Part shown: piece after piece, positions 32,044 through 41,298 of the stretch
Layout: every line of letters begins with the position of its first letter
How positions within the stretch are numbered: position 1 is the stretch's first letter
Origin: an uncultured Collinsella sp.
GTDB lineage: Bacteria; Actinomycetota; Coriobacteriia; Coriobacteriales; Coriobacteriaceae
Assembly: GCA_900540985.1 (NCBI GenBank)
Contig: UQIC01000017.1
Span: forward strand, 1 to 44,608
Length of the DNA stretch: 44,608 bases
Direction: 5' to 3'
Translations under genes and position numbers: made by a program
The notes under the pieces: generated by a model
The model's input: the letters and a program-made list of their open reading frames with translations, nothing else
What the model was told of the DNA's origin: nothing
Databases searched by the model: none

Positions 32044-33117
32044 CTATTCAAAGACCCATGACTGCTGGATACGGTAGTTAGCAAAGAACAATGCCGTATC
32101 AACAAACGGTTTGATGATGAAGACCGGTATGGGCAGCGCAACGGAAATTAGGAGAACAAGAGCGGCGCTCGCCAACATACAAGCTGCGCACAGGACGATA
32201 TAGCGGCAAAGGCTCCGAGAACAGCTGGAATCATCCGCTTTGAAGACAATCTTTCGATTCAGCATATAGTTGACGAATGCCGAGACGACCCGCGCAACGA
32301 CGGTTGCCCACACAATGGCTGCACTGGTCGCAACACTATGCGACCATAGGAGTACGAGCGCAGAGAACAGTGCCCAATCCAACAGCGATGAGCCGAGCGA
32401 GGAGAGCGTGTAGCGCGCAAACGCAGAGAATAAGACACCGAGCACGCGAAGCGAATCAACAACGGGGCGGAAATGTGATGCCTCGTTGTCACCCTCGTAG
32501 ACCGTGGTAATGGGAACCTCGAAGATGCCACCCGCACGCCGTGCCAGCACAAGCATCTCTGTCTCGAACTCATATCCGTCTCGCACCACAGCGAGCATAC
32601 GGCGCATAAGCGACGCCGGAAGGCCACGTAAGCCCGTCTGCGTATCACTCACATCGACACCGCAGAGCACGCGCATGGCCCCAAGCATAAAATTGTTACC
32701 GAGCTTACTGCGCGCAGGGACGCCATTACCGTCGAATCGGCGACAGCCAAGCACCAACGAGTCCTGGTGCAAACCGAGTTCGCGCGCAACGGCGCGGATA
32801 TCGGCAGGCAAATGCTGACCATCGGCATCTGCCGTGACGGCCCCCGCAACAGTCGGGACCTGTTCCAAGAGATAAGAAAAGGCAGTCTTGAGAGCCGCAC
32901 CTTTGCCGCGGTTGAGCCCGTGGACAAGAACCGTAGCACCAAGCGCGCGGGCGCGGTCAAACACCACAGAACAGGACGCGCTGCTCCCGTCATCCACCAC
33001 AACGATCGGTCCCAGCCATCCGAGCACGAGCTCCTCAAGTAGTGCGGCCAGCCGACCACTCGGCTCATACGCGGGAATCACCAAAGCTATCCTATTGTCG
33101 ATATCTGCCATGATCAA
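32044..33117 (-). CDS. GT2 glycosyltransferase fused to a GtrA-like membrane domain
   Basis: A 357-residue protein. Residues 1-225 form a polyprenyl-phosphate sugar transferase of the DPM1/GtrB type (ALVIPAYEPSGRLAALLEEL, IVVVDDGSS, GKGAALKTAF, ADADGQH, DTQTGLRGLP). Residues 230-357 form a GtrA domain of four membrane helices (SLLDWALFSALVLLW, FVNYMLNRKIVFK, and the final NYRIQQSWVF). The two activities normally sit on separate GtrA and GtrB proteins that make and flip a lipid-linked sugar. TTG 33117 is favoured as start because GGAGA lies 7-8 bases before it; the ATG at 33111 would leave 12-14. First gene of the operon, supplying lipid-linked sugar to the genes downstream. Confidence 0.87.
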   Translation of the reverse strand: MIMADIDNRIALVIPAYEPSGRLAALLEELVLGWLGPIVVVDDGSSASCSVVFDRARALGATVLVHGLNRGKGAALKTAFSYLLEQVPTVAGAVTADADGQHLPADIRAVARELGLHQDSLVLGCRRFDGNGVPARSKLGNNFMLGAMRVLCGVDVSDTQTGLRGLPASLMRRMLAVVRDGYEFETEMLVLARRAGGIFEVPITTVYEGDNEASHFRPVVDSLRVLGVLFSAFARYTLSSLGSSLLDWALFSALVLLWSHSVATSAAIVWATVVARVVSAFVNYMLNRKIVFKADDSSCSRSLCRYIVLCAACMLASAALVLLISVALPIPVFIIKPFVDTALFFANYRIQQSWVFE

Positions 33118-33177
33118 ATGGATTCTCCAACATAATGAATCGATTTGCGGACGTCGATTATAACGAAATTGCCTAGC

Positions 33178-33218
33178 GGTTAAAACAAAAGCCCGAGTGT
33201 CGCTGGGACACCCGGGCT
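33178..33218 (-). terminator. Terminator of feoB
   Basis: AGCCCGAGTGTC (33190-33201) pairs with GACACCCGGGCT (33207-33218), with one mismatch, followed on the minus strand by TTTTGTTTTAACC. Confidence 0.88.
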
Positions 33219-33247
33219 CGTGGAAAGGGGCTGGTCCTTATTCGGAC

Positions 33248-35575
33248 TTAAGCGGAAACTGCGGCGGAAGCTGTGTTGGTCTCGTCCTCGTCGGTCCATG
33301 CATGCTTGGGCATGGGACGGAAGATCTGGAAGAGCATCGCAACCAGCAGCACGATGGCCACAACCGTCCAGATACCAAACTGTCCAAGAACAAGCAGGTT
33401 ATAGAACTGGTTAATGAACAGGCCGATAACCCAAGCGAAGGCGCACTCGTAACCGATGGCAATCGCAGTCCATTTGCCCGAGTCCATCTGGTTGCGGATA
33501 GTGCCCATGGCGGCAAAGCACGGGGCGCATAGCAGGTTGAAGGCACCGAAGGCCACGCAAGCGCCCATGGTGGGGAACATGCCGGCAAACGCGGACCACA
33601 GGCTCGGGTCGGTCTCGGCGGCGTCGGCCACGGACAGCAGCGAACCGGCGGTGGCGACGACGTTCTCCTTAGCAACAAGGCCGGAGACAGTCAGTGCAGT
33701 AGCCTGCCAGGTGCTAAAGCCGAGCGGGGCGAAGATCCAAGCGACCAGGTTGCCGAGCATGGCAAGCACGGAGTAGTCCATAAACTCCTCGGGAATGCCG
33801 TCCATCGCAGGCAGGAAGCCAAAGGAACCGTTGTAGCTACCAAAGTTGGACAGGAACCAAACCACGACTGTGGACGCGAAGATGACCGTGCCGGCCTTCT
33901 TGATAAAGGCCCAGCAGCGCTCCCACACGTGCAGCGCCCAAGAGCGGATCGCCGGGAAGTGGTAGGCAGGAAGCTCCATAACAAACGGCGTCGGACGACC
34001 GGCAAAGAGCTTAGTCTTCTTGAGCATGAGGCCCGAAGCGATGACGGCAAAGACGCCCAGGAAGTAGAAGAGCGGGCTGATCCACGCGGCGGTGGTGGAA
34101 GAATCGCCAATGATGGAGCCCATGAGCAGGGCGATGATCGGCAGCTTGGCGCCGCAGGGGATGAACGTGGTGGTCATGACCGTCATGCGGCGGTCCTTCT
34201 CGTTCTCGATGGTCTTGGTGGCCATGACGCCGGGGACGCCGCAGCCCGAGGACACGAGCATGGGGATGAACGACTTACCGGACAGGCCAAAGCGGCGGAA
34301 CACGCGGTCCATGATAAAGGCGACGCGGGCCATGTAGCCGCAGTCCTCCAGGAAGGACAGCATCACGAACAGCAGGAACATCTGCGGCACAAAGCCGAAG
34401 ATGGCGCCCAGGCCGCCAACGATACCGTCGCAGACCAGCGAATCGGCCAGGCCACCGTCCTCGGTGCCACCCGCCACGAGGGCGTCGTGCACCATGGTGG
34501 TGATACCCGGGACATAGGGGCCGTACTGTGCCGGGTCGACCGAGTCGGCGTCGTCACCCGCGGCCTCGACAGCCTCATCGTAAGCATCGCGGCCCTGGCC
34601 GAGCACATACCAGCCGTCGGTGCCGAAGAGCTGGTCGTTGGTGAAGTCGGTCACCGTGCCGCCCAAGGTGGAAACGGCGATGTAGTACACGCAGAACATG
34701 ATGACCACAAAGATCGGCAGGCCCAGGATACGGTTGGTAACCACACGGTCGATCTTCTCGGAGGTGCTCATCTTGGCCGGGGCCTTGGTGAGGCACTCGT
34801 CGATGATGTGTGCGATCACGCCGTAGCGCTCACCGGTGATGATGGACTCGGCGTCATCGTCGCAGTCCTGCTCGCACTGAGCGACCAGCTCTTCGACGCG
34901 AGCGGCCTTCTCCTTGGTGAGGTTGATGAGCTTGCAGGCGTCCGCATCACGCTCGAACAGCTTGACGGCGTAATAGCGGCGCTTGTTAGCGGGAACGCTC
35001 GCAGGCAGATTGTTTTCGATGTGGTCAAGAACGTCCTCGATGGAGGAATCGAACTTGTGCTCCGGCACCTGGCCCTTGGAAGCAGCAGACTTCTTGACCT
35101 GCTCGAACAGCTCCTTGATACCCTTGTTCTTAAGAGCCGAGATCATCATGACCGGGCAGCCGAGCTTCTTGGAGAGCTTGTCCGTGTCGATCTTGTCGCC
35201 GTTCTTCTCGACCAAGTCGGCCATGTTGAGGGCAACAACCACGGGCAGGCCGGTCTCGATGACCTGAAGCGCCAGGTACAGGTTACGCTCGAGGTTGGTG
35301 GCATCGACAACTTGGACGACAACATCGGGCTCGCCGCTCATGAGGTAATCGCGCGAGCATTGCTCCTCGGGGCTGTAGGGGGAAAGCGAGTAGATGCCAG
35401 GGAGGTCCGTGATGGTAACGTTCTTGTCGCTTAGGAGCTTGGCTTCCTTTTTCTCAACCGTGACGCCGGGCCAGTTGCCAACGTAGCCGTTGGCGCCGGT
35501 GATCAGGTTGAAAAGCGTGGTCTTGCCGCAGTTGGGGTTACCCGCCAGCGCGACATGGATCTGAGAATCCGCCAT
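33248..35575 (-). CDS. feoB: Ferrous iron transport protein B
   Basis: A 775-residue FeoB. The N-terminal G domain has G1 GNPNCGKT (12-19), G2 Thr in WPGVTVEKKE, G3 DLPG, G4 NMAD and G5 SALKNKG, then a GDI-like helical region to about 265. The membrane part carries the two Gate motifs and the conserved Cys in SSGCGVPGVMATKT and AFNLLCAPCFAAMGTIR. It moves Fe2+ across the cytoplasmic membrane, driven by nucleotide hydrolysis. ATG 35575 has AAGGAAGAAGG. It has its own dyad at 35651-35670 and stands 123 bp after the second feoA gene, so it may be transcribed both with and without feoA. Confidence 0.96.
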   Translation of the reverse strand: MADSQIHVALAGNPNCGKTTLFNLITGANGYVGNWPGVTVEKKEAKLLSDKNVTITDLPGIYSLSPYSPEEQCSRDYLMSGEPDVVVQVVDATNLERNLYLALQVIETGLPVVVALNMADLVEKNGDKIDTDKLSKKLGCPVMMISALKNKGIKELFEQVKKSAASKGQVPEHKFDSSIEDVLDHIENNLPASVPANKRRYYAVKLFERDADACKLINLTKEKAARVEELVAQCEQDCDDDAESIITGERYGVIAHIIDECLTKAPAKMSTSEKIDRVVTNRILGLPIFVVIMFCVYYIAVSTLGGTVTDFTNDQLFGTDGWYVLGQGRDAYDEAVEAAGDDADSVDPAQYGPYVPGITTMVHDALVAGGTEDGGLADSLVCDGIVGGLGAIFGFVPQMFLLFVMLSFLEDCGYMARVAFIMDRVFRRFGLSGKSFIPMLVSSGCGVPGVMATKTIENEKDRRMTVMTTTFIPCGAKLPIIALLMGSIIGDSSTTAAWISPLFYFLGVFAVIASGLMLKKTKLFAGRPTPFVMELPAYHFPAIRSWALHVWERCWAFIKKAGTVIFASTVVVWFLSNFGSYNGSFGFLPAMDGIPEEFMDYSVLAMLGNLVAWIFAPLGFSTWQATALTVSGLVAKENVVATAGSLLSVADAAETDPSLWSAFAGMFPTMGACVAFGAFNLLCAPCFAAMGTIRNQMDSGKWTAIAIGYECAFAWVIGLFINQFYNLLVLGQFGIWTVVAIVLLVAMLFQIFRPMPKHAWTDEDETNTASAAVSA

Positions 35576-35650
35576 TCAATCCTTCTTCCTTGTGTGCCTG
35601 CGCTGCTTTCTCCGCGCAAGCTGGATAATGTGCTTCAAAGTTGCAGCATT

Positions 35651-35670
35651 AAGTTAGAAATACCTAACTT
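35651..35670. promoter_or_regulatory. Candidate iron-regulator (DtxR/Fur-like) operator before feoB
   Basis: AAGTTAG (35651-35657) and CTAACTT (35664-35670) with a 6-bp spacer form a 20-bp dyad, similar in shape to DtxR/IdeR boxes (TTAGGTTAG-type halves). It lies between feoA and feoB. Confidence 0.65.
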
Positions 35671-35698
35671 TATCTGCAGAAATATGCGCCGCGAGTCC

Positions 35699-35920
35699 TT
35701 ACTGGACCTCGACGACGGCCGCCTCCTCCTTGCGGATGGAAAGCTCGTAGCCGCGCACGTTGATCTCGACCGGATCACCGAGCGGTGCAACCTTCACGAC
35801 CTTGAACGAAGTGCCCTTGATGAGGCCCAGGTCCATAAGGTGACGGCGAAGTGCACCCTCACCGTGAAGCTTGACGATGGTAGAGCTCTCGCCCACCTTA
35901 ACGTCACCCAACGTCTTCAT
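35699..35920 (-). CDS. feoA: FeoA domain protein (second copy)
   Basis: A 73-residue SH3-like FeoA protein (MKTLGDVKVGESSTIVKLHG, ALRRHLMDLGLIKGTSFKVV, PVEINVRGYELSIRKEEA). FeoA is a small cytoplasmic partner that is needed for FeoB activity. It is a canonical copy: hydrophobic MDLGL turn, then PLGDPVEI and GYELSIR. Starts 39 bp after the upstream FeoA gene, so the two are co-transcribed. Confidence 0.92.
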   Translation of the reverse strand: MKTLGDVKVGESSTIVKLHGEGALRRHLMDLGLIKGTSFKVVKVAPLGDPVEINVRGYELSIRKEEAAVVEVQ

Positions 35921-35959
35921 CCTCTTGTCCCCCTTTCGGTTTTTATGAAATGCTGCGAA

Positions 35960-36202
35960 CTAACCGACGGTCATGATGTGCATGGCAACCTTGGAATCGA
36001 TGCCAAAGCGTGCGCCCAGCACCGTGACGATGATATTGGCGCCACTCGAGCTCACCACGTGGATTTCGTTGCCCTCGACAAAGCCGAGGTCCTTGAGGTG
36101 GTGCTTCATGTCCTCATTGCCCTTTACACGAGACACGCGCACGGTTTCGCCCGCTTTTACCATCGAAAGCGGCATGGCCGGCATCTGCGGTCCGCAAGAC
36201 AT
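35960..36202 (-). CDS. feoA: FeoA domain protein (first copy)
   Basis: An 80-residue FeoA-like protein with a short N-terminal extension (MSCGPQMPAMPLSMVKAG). The extension carries one Cys and several Met, before the SH3-like core (GETVRVSRVKGNEDMKHHLKDLGFVEGNEIHVV, residues 18-50). The core is more diverged from FeoA than the neighbouring copy. Two different FeoA proteins before one FeoB is a common arrangement in anaerobes; the division of labour is not known. First gene of the feo run, with the dyad 36245-36298 just upstream. Confidence 0.9.
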   Translation of the reverse strand: MSCGPQMPAMPLSMVKAGETVRVSRVKGNEDMKHHLKDLGFVEGNEIHVVSSSGANIIVTVLGARFGIDSKVAMHIMTVG

Positions 36203-36244
36203 GAGTGGCTCCTAACGTCAGTTCGTCCTCAACATCGACGCGAT

Positions 36245-36298
36245 AAAAGTTAACCACGTCTATGTTCGCTTTAGTAAACTAGCACGTGGTTAACTTTT
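36245..36298. promoter_or_regulatory. Widely spaced 15-bp inverted repeat before feoA
   Basis: AAAAGTTAACCACGT (36245-36259) and its exact reverse complement (36284-36298) with a 24-bp spacer. Each arm contains the palindrome GTTAAC. Two bound dimers on the same face of the helix (about 39 bp centre to centre) would fit iron-dependent repression. The regulator is not in the window. Confidence 0.6.
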
Positions 36299-36340
36299 TG
36301 GAAAGGGTCCCTATTCAGATTTCGAAAAAGTTTCCTATAT

Positions 36341-36381
36341 GAAACAAAAAGGCGCGGCAAAGAGCTGTCCTTTGCCGCGCC
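36341..36381 (-). terminator. Terminator of the HPr-like gene
   Basis: GGCGCGGCAAAG (36351-36362) pairs perfectly with CTTTGCCGCGCC (36370-36381), followed on the minus strand by TTTTTGTTTC. Confidence 0.9.
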
Positions 36382-36390
36382 CTGTCATGC

Positions 36391-36639
36391 TTAGAGCGAG
36401 AGGTTTCTGATCGACGTAACGCAGGAAGCCTCGTCTACGCCCGAAACGCGAAAGATGATGTCCTCGCCGCACTCGCCGTAGAGAGCCATGAGGCCCATGA
36501 CATCGCGACCGTCGGTATGGCGGTCGCCGATGCTGACCGACACGTCGCTACGGTGCTTGGCAATGATGTCATAGAGCAGCGCAACCGGGCGGGCATGCAG
36601 TCCCAACGGATCTTTAATCGTCTTCGTAAACTCGACCAT
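36391..36639 (-). CDS. HPr-like phosphocarrier with Asp at position 46
   Basis: An 82-residue HPr-fold protein. The active-site His is at residue 15 (LGLHARPVAL), the exact canonical position, so phosphotransfer from Enzyme I is possible. At residue 46, where Gram-positive HPr has the regulatory Ser (usually K-S-I-M-G), it has Asp in RDVMGLMAL. HPr kinase could not phosphorylate it, and the acidic side chain may imitate phosphoserine. ATG 36639 with GGGAGGGG was chosen; this fixes His15 and Asp46. The gene stands alone with no PTS neighbours. It may be an HPr paralogue; the main ptsH could be elsewhere. Confidence 0.88.
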   Translation of the reverse strand: MVEFTKTIKDPLGLHARPVALLYDIIAKHRSDVSVSIGDRHTDGRDVMGLMALYGECGEDIIFRVSGVDEASCVTSIRNLSL

Positions 36640-36723
36640 GTCCCCTCCCAAGACATCGCACATTCGGCCGGCAAACCCAGCCACGTGGTAGTTATTGTAC
36701 GTTACCGGCGCACCCCCGTCTCA

Positions 36724-36758
36724 CAAAAAACGAGGGAAGGCACACGTCCTTCCCTCGT
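36724..36758 (-). terminator. Terminator of aspS
   Basis: ACGAGGGAAGG (36730-36740) pairs perfectly with CCTTCCCTCGT (36748-36758), followed on the minus strand by TTTTTTGTGAG. Confidence 0.92.
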
Positions 36759-36782
36759 TGCTGGCAATAGGTAGCCGCTCGC

Positions 36783-38570
36783 CTACATCAGGCGCAGGCT
36801 GACGTCCTTGAGCTGGGCGCCGGAAACGGCACTCGGAGCACCCGACATAAGGTCGGAGCCGCTGGCCGTCTTGGGGAACGCCATGACGTCGCGGATGGAG
36901 TCGGAGCCGGTGAGCAGCATGCACACGCGGTCCAGGCCCAGAGCGAAACCGCCCATCGGGGGCGCGCCAAACTTGAGCGCCTCCATGAGGAAGCCGAACT
37001 GCGACTCGGCGCGCTCCTCGGTAAAGCCCAGGAGCTTGAGCATGGACATCTGCATCTCGGCATTGTGGATACGCATACCGCCGCCGCCGGCCTCAAAGCC
37101 GTCCATGACAAAGTCGTAGGTGCAAGAACCGGCCGCCAGCGGGTCGGCCTCGATCTTGGCGATGTCGGTCTCGGTCGGCAGGGTGAAGGGCTGGTGCTCG
37201 GCAGCGTAAGCCTTGCGGTCCTCATCCCAGTGGAACAGCGGGAAGTTGACGACCCACAGGAAGTCGTGGCCCTCGCGCTTGATCTCGAGCGCGTTGGCCA
37301 TGTGGGAGCGCATGCCGCCCAGGATCTCGTCAGAGAGCAGACGCGGGCCAGCGGCGAACATCACAAGGTCGCCGGGCTCGACGTCCATGCGCTCGCGCAG
37401 AGCCGCCATCTCCTCGTCCGAGAAGAACTTGACGATGGGGCTGTTGATGGAGCCGTCCTCGCGGAAAGCGATCCAGGCCAGACCCTTGGCGCCAAACGTG
37501 GAGGCCACGCCGGCGAGCTTATCGATCTTGGCACGTGCCCAGGCACCGGCGCCCTTGGCGTTGATGGCCTTGACGACAGAACCCTCCTCGTTTGCGGCAG
37601 TCGCAAAGACCTTGAACTTGGAGTTGGCGAAGATGTCGGTCAGGTCGACCAAGTGCATGCCATAGCGGGTATCGGGCTTGTCGGAGCCATAGGTGTCCAT
37701 GGCATCCCAGTAGTTCATGCGACGCAGCGGCGTGGGCATCGCGACGCCCATGCGGCCGAAGGCATCGGACAGAACCTCCTCGAGCGCGCTCATGACATCG
37801 TTCTGGTCCACGAAGGACATCTCGATATCGACCTGGGTGAACTCGGGCTGACGGTCGGCACGCAGGTCCTCGTCGCGGAAGCACTTGGCAACCTGGTAGT
37901 AGCGCTCGACGCCACCGACCATGAGCAACTGCTTCAGGAGCTGCGGGGACTGCGGCAGGGCGTAGAAGTTACCCGGCTGAATACGGCTGGGGACGATGAA
38001 GTCACGGGCGCCCTCGGGCGTGGACTTAAACAGGGAGGGCGTCTCGACCTCCATGAACTCACGGTTGTGCAACGCCTCGCGAATGGCAAAGGTGAAGTCG
38101 GAGCGCAGCTTGAGGTTGGCCATCATCTCGGGACGGCGGAGGTCCAGATAGCGATAGCGCAGACGGGTGTCCTCGCTGGTCTCGATACCGTCCTCGATCT
38201 GGAACGGCGGGGTGACGGACGTGTTGAGCACCTCGGCGTGGTCGGTCAGGACCTCGATCTCGCCGGTCGCGAGCTTGGTGTTGGTGGTCTCCTCACCACG
38301 AGCGCGCACGACGCCGTGGATCTTGATGGGCCACTCGGGACGCATGGTCTCGGCAATCTTAAAGGCGTCGCCGTCGGAGTGCTCGGGGTCGAAGGTGAGC
38401 TGCGTGATGCCCTCGCGGTCGCGAAGGTCGCAGAAAATAAGGCCGCCGTGATCGCGGCGACGGCTCACCCAACCGGTGAGGGTGACCTCTTCGCCCACGT
38501 TCTCGCGGCGAAGCTCGCCGCAGGTACGGGTGTGCATGGAATGCTCGTCGATGGGACGGGTCTGGCTCAT
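36783..38570 (-). CDS. aspS: Aspartyl-tRNA synthetase
   Basis: A 595-residue bacterial-type class II synthetase. It has an N-terminal OB anticodon-binding domain (LTGWVSRRRDHGGLIFCDLRDREG near 31-54), catalytic motif 2 FRDEDLRADRQPEFTQ, the bacterial GAD insertion, and motif 3 GGFALGLDRVCMLLTG near 550-565. It charges tRNA-Asp. Whether it is discriminating or also mischarges tRNA-Asn depends on anticodon-domain residues I did not analyse. ATG 38570 with AAAGGAGG. Divergent from serB. Confidence 0.97.
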   Translation of the reverse strand: MSQTRPIDEHSMHTRTCGELRRENVGEEVTLTGWVSRRRDHGGLIFCDLRDREGITQLTFDPEHSDGDAFKIAETMRPEWPIKIHGVVRARGEETTNTKLATGEIEVLTDHAEVLNTSVTPPFQIEDGIETSEDTRLRYRYLDLRRPEMMANLKLRSDFTFAIREALHNREFMEVETPSLFKSTPEGARDFIVPSRIQPGNFYALPQSPQLLKQLLMVGGVERYYQVAKCFRDEDLRADRQPEFTQVDIEMSFVDQNDVMSALEEVLSDAFGRMGVAMPTPLRRMNYWDAMDTYGSDKPDTRYGMHLVDLTDIFANSKFKVFATAANEEGSVVKAINAKGAGAWARAKIDKLAGVASTFGAKGLAWIAFREDGSINSPIVKFFSDEEMAALRERMDVEPGDLVMFAAGPRLLSDEILGGMRSHMANALEIKREGHDFLWVVNFPLFHWDEDRKAYAAEHQPFTLPTETDIAKIEADPLAAGSCTYDFVMDGFEAGGGGMRIHNAEMQMSMLKLLGFTEERAESQFGFLMEALKFGAPPMGGFALGLDRVCMLLTGSDSIRDVMAFPKTASGSDLMSGAPSAVSGAQLKDVSLRLM

Positions 38571-38826
38571 ACCAGTGATCCTCCTTTATGGATCTGTGCC
38601 GCCCCGTGTCGTTCCGGGCGGCGTCGTACAGATTTGCCCAGCCTGCGTAAACCGCGCAGCCAGACATGGCGTTCTATCTTATCGCACCTGTGTCGATGTG
38701 CCGCGGAAAAGTAGCTCCTGCCCAAAGACTTGACGGAGACGAAACAATTGCCGCACCGTGACCGTCGCCAAGGCGCGCCCCGTGCGACAATGTGCCCCAA
38801 CACAACTGCACTCGGAAAGGCCCGTC

Positions 38827-39462
38827 ATGACTGCACGCCTCATCGTTATGGATATCGACTCCACGCTCATCAACCAGGAGGTCATCGACCTGTTGGGCGA
38901 GGAAGCCGGCGTAGGCGAGCAAGTTGCGCGGATCACCGAACGCGCCATGCGCGGCGAGCTGGACTTTAAGCAGGCGCTCGAAGAGCGCGTGGGGCTGCTC
39001 GCCGGCCTGGACGAGAGCGTGTTCGAGCGCACCTTTGAGCGCGTGACATTTACCCCCGGCGCGTTGGAACTTGTGCGCTCGGCGCACAGCAAGGGCTGGA
39101 AGGTCGGCGTGGTGAGCGGCGGCTTCCATGAGGTGGCCGATAAGATCGTGGCCGCTGCAGGCATCGATTTTTGCCTGGCCAACCGCCTGGAGGTCGTAGA
39201 CGGCAAGCTCACGGGTAAGCTGGCGGCAGACATTGTGACCAAGGAGTCCAAGCTCATCCAGCTGCTGGATTGGGCAGTTGAGTGCGGTGTCGATATGGCC
39301 CACACGGTCGCGATCGGCGACGGGGCAAACGACATCCCCATGATCCAGGCCGCGGGCACGGGCATCGCGTTTTGCGCCAAGCCCAAGACGCGCGAAGCCG
39401 CTCCGTTTGCCATCGACGAGCGCAACCTCATGCTCGCTATGGACATTATCCTGCGCGACTAG
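38827..39462 (+). CDS. serB: Phosphoserine phosphatase
   Basis: A 211-residue HAD-family phosphatase with all SerB motifs: DIDST near residues 8-12 (nucleophile and general-acid Asp), VVSGGF near 98-103, a Lys in KLTGKL, and GDGANDIPMIQAAGTGIAF near 167-185. It has only the catalytic domain and lacks the ACT-like N-terminal domain of E. coli SerB. Hydrolyses phosphoserine in serine synthesis. ATG 38827 (MTARLIVMDIDS) was chosen because GGAAAGG precedes it; a start at 38758 would add 23 residues unlike the family. Separated from larB by an operator-like dyad. Confidence 0.93.
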   Translation: MTARLIVMDIDSTLINQEVIDLLGEEAGVGEQVARITERAMRGELDFKQALEERVGLLAGLDESVFERTFERVTFTPGALELVRSAHSKGWKVGVVSGGFHEVADKIVAAAGIDFCLANRLEVVDGKLTGKLAADIVTKESKLIQLLDWAVECGVDMAHTVAIGDGANDIPMIQAAGTGIAFCAKPKTREAAPFAIDERNLMLAMDIILRD

Positions 39463-39498
39463 CCGATCCCTCTAACAATTGAATCAGTCTGTCCTATA

Positions 39499-39532
39499 GT
39501 TTCCGAACAATTTTGTCTTAGTGTTCGGAAAC
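39499..39532. promoter_or_regulatory. 11-bp perfect dyad upstream of larB
   Basis: GTTTCCGAACA (39499-39509) and TGTTCGGAAAC (39522-39532) with a 12-bp spacer, about 45 bp before the larB start. This is a candidate operator, perhaps for the TetR protein encoded at the end of the operon. No second copy was found upstream of larA. Confidence 0.6.
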
Positions 39533-39576
39533 ATACCCTTTGAGTGCTAGACTTTGCGCCGTCGAAGGGAACATAT

Positions 39577-40359
39577 ATGGATAAGCGAGATCTTGAGCAG
39601 CTGCTGAGCGATGTTGCCGACGGAGCAGTCACCCCGGCTGTCGCCCTTACGCGCATCCAGACGGCTCCGACCGCCGATTTGGGCTTTGCGCAGCTTGATC
39701 TTTCGCGCGGAGTGCGCCAGGGAGCCGGCGAGGTTGTCTACGGTGCCGGTAAAACCGCCGAGCAGATTGCCGCCATTATCAAAGCATTACTCGATGCAGA
39801 CCAGGAGCGCATCCTGGTCACACGCTTGGATGCCGAAAAAGCCGCGCGCACCGTTGAGCTTCTCGACAACGACATCGACCTGGGATATGTCCCGGACGCC
39901 CAGCTTGCCCTGGTGGGTGACAAGCCCTCCCCCACCGGCAACGGACGCATTGTCGTCGCCTGCGCCGGCACGAGCGACCTGCCCGTCGCCGAAGAGGCGG
40001 CACTGACGGCCGAGTTCTACGGCAACGAGGTCGATCGCCTTTACGACGTGGGCGTCGCCGGCCTGCACCGCCTGCTCGCTCATGCCGAGGAACTTGCCCA
40101 GGCGCAGGTGGTCATCGCCATCGCCGGCATGGAAGGCGCCCTGGCGAGCGTCATCGGAGGCCTTGTGAGCTGTCCGGTCATCGCCGTCCCCACCAGCGTG
40201 GGCTATGGCGCGAACTTTGGCGGCGTGGCCGCACTGCTCGCCATGCTCAACTCCTGCGCCAGCGGCGTTTCGGTCGTCAACATCGACAACGGCTTCGGTG
40301 CCGCCTACCAGGCAAGTCTTATCAATCATCTGAGCGCTGGCACACCCTACGCCCGCTAA
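39577..40359 (+). CDS. larB: LarB, pyridinium biscarboxylate mononucleotide synthase for the lactate racemase cofactor
   Basis: A 260-residue protein: N-terminal region (LEQLLSDVADGAVTPAVALTRI, LDLSRGVRQGAGEVVYGAGKT) followed by a PurE-like domain (RIVVACAGTSDLPVAEEA, IAIAGMEGALASVIGGLV, TSVGYGANFGGVAALLAML). The family's conserved Cys, which becomes covalently linked to the nicotinic acid adenine dinucleotide substrate, is in LNSCASGV. LarB carboxylates and hydrolyses that dinucleotide as the first step to the nickel-pincer cofactor. ATG 39577 with GAAGGGA was chosen over one 33 bp upstream. larC follows 10 bp later. LarE, needed for the sulfur steps, is not in the window. Confidence 0.92.
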   Translation: MDKRDLEQLLSDVADGAVTPAVALTRIQTAPTADLGFAQLDLSRGVRQGAGEVVYGAGKTAEQIAAIIKALLDADQERILVTRLDAEKAARTVELLDNDIDLGYVPDAQLALVGDKPSPTGNGRIVVACAGTSDLPVAEEAALTAEFYGNEVDRLYDVGVAGLHRLLAHAEELAQAQVVIAIAGMEGALASVIGGLVSCPVIAVPTSVGYGANFGGVAALLAMLNSCASGVSVVNIDNGFGAAYQASLINHLSAGTPYAR

Positions 40360-40369
40360 GGAGCATTTC

Positions 40370-41296
<927 letters not shown>

Positions 41297-41298
41297 CC

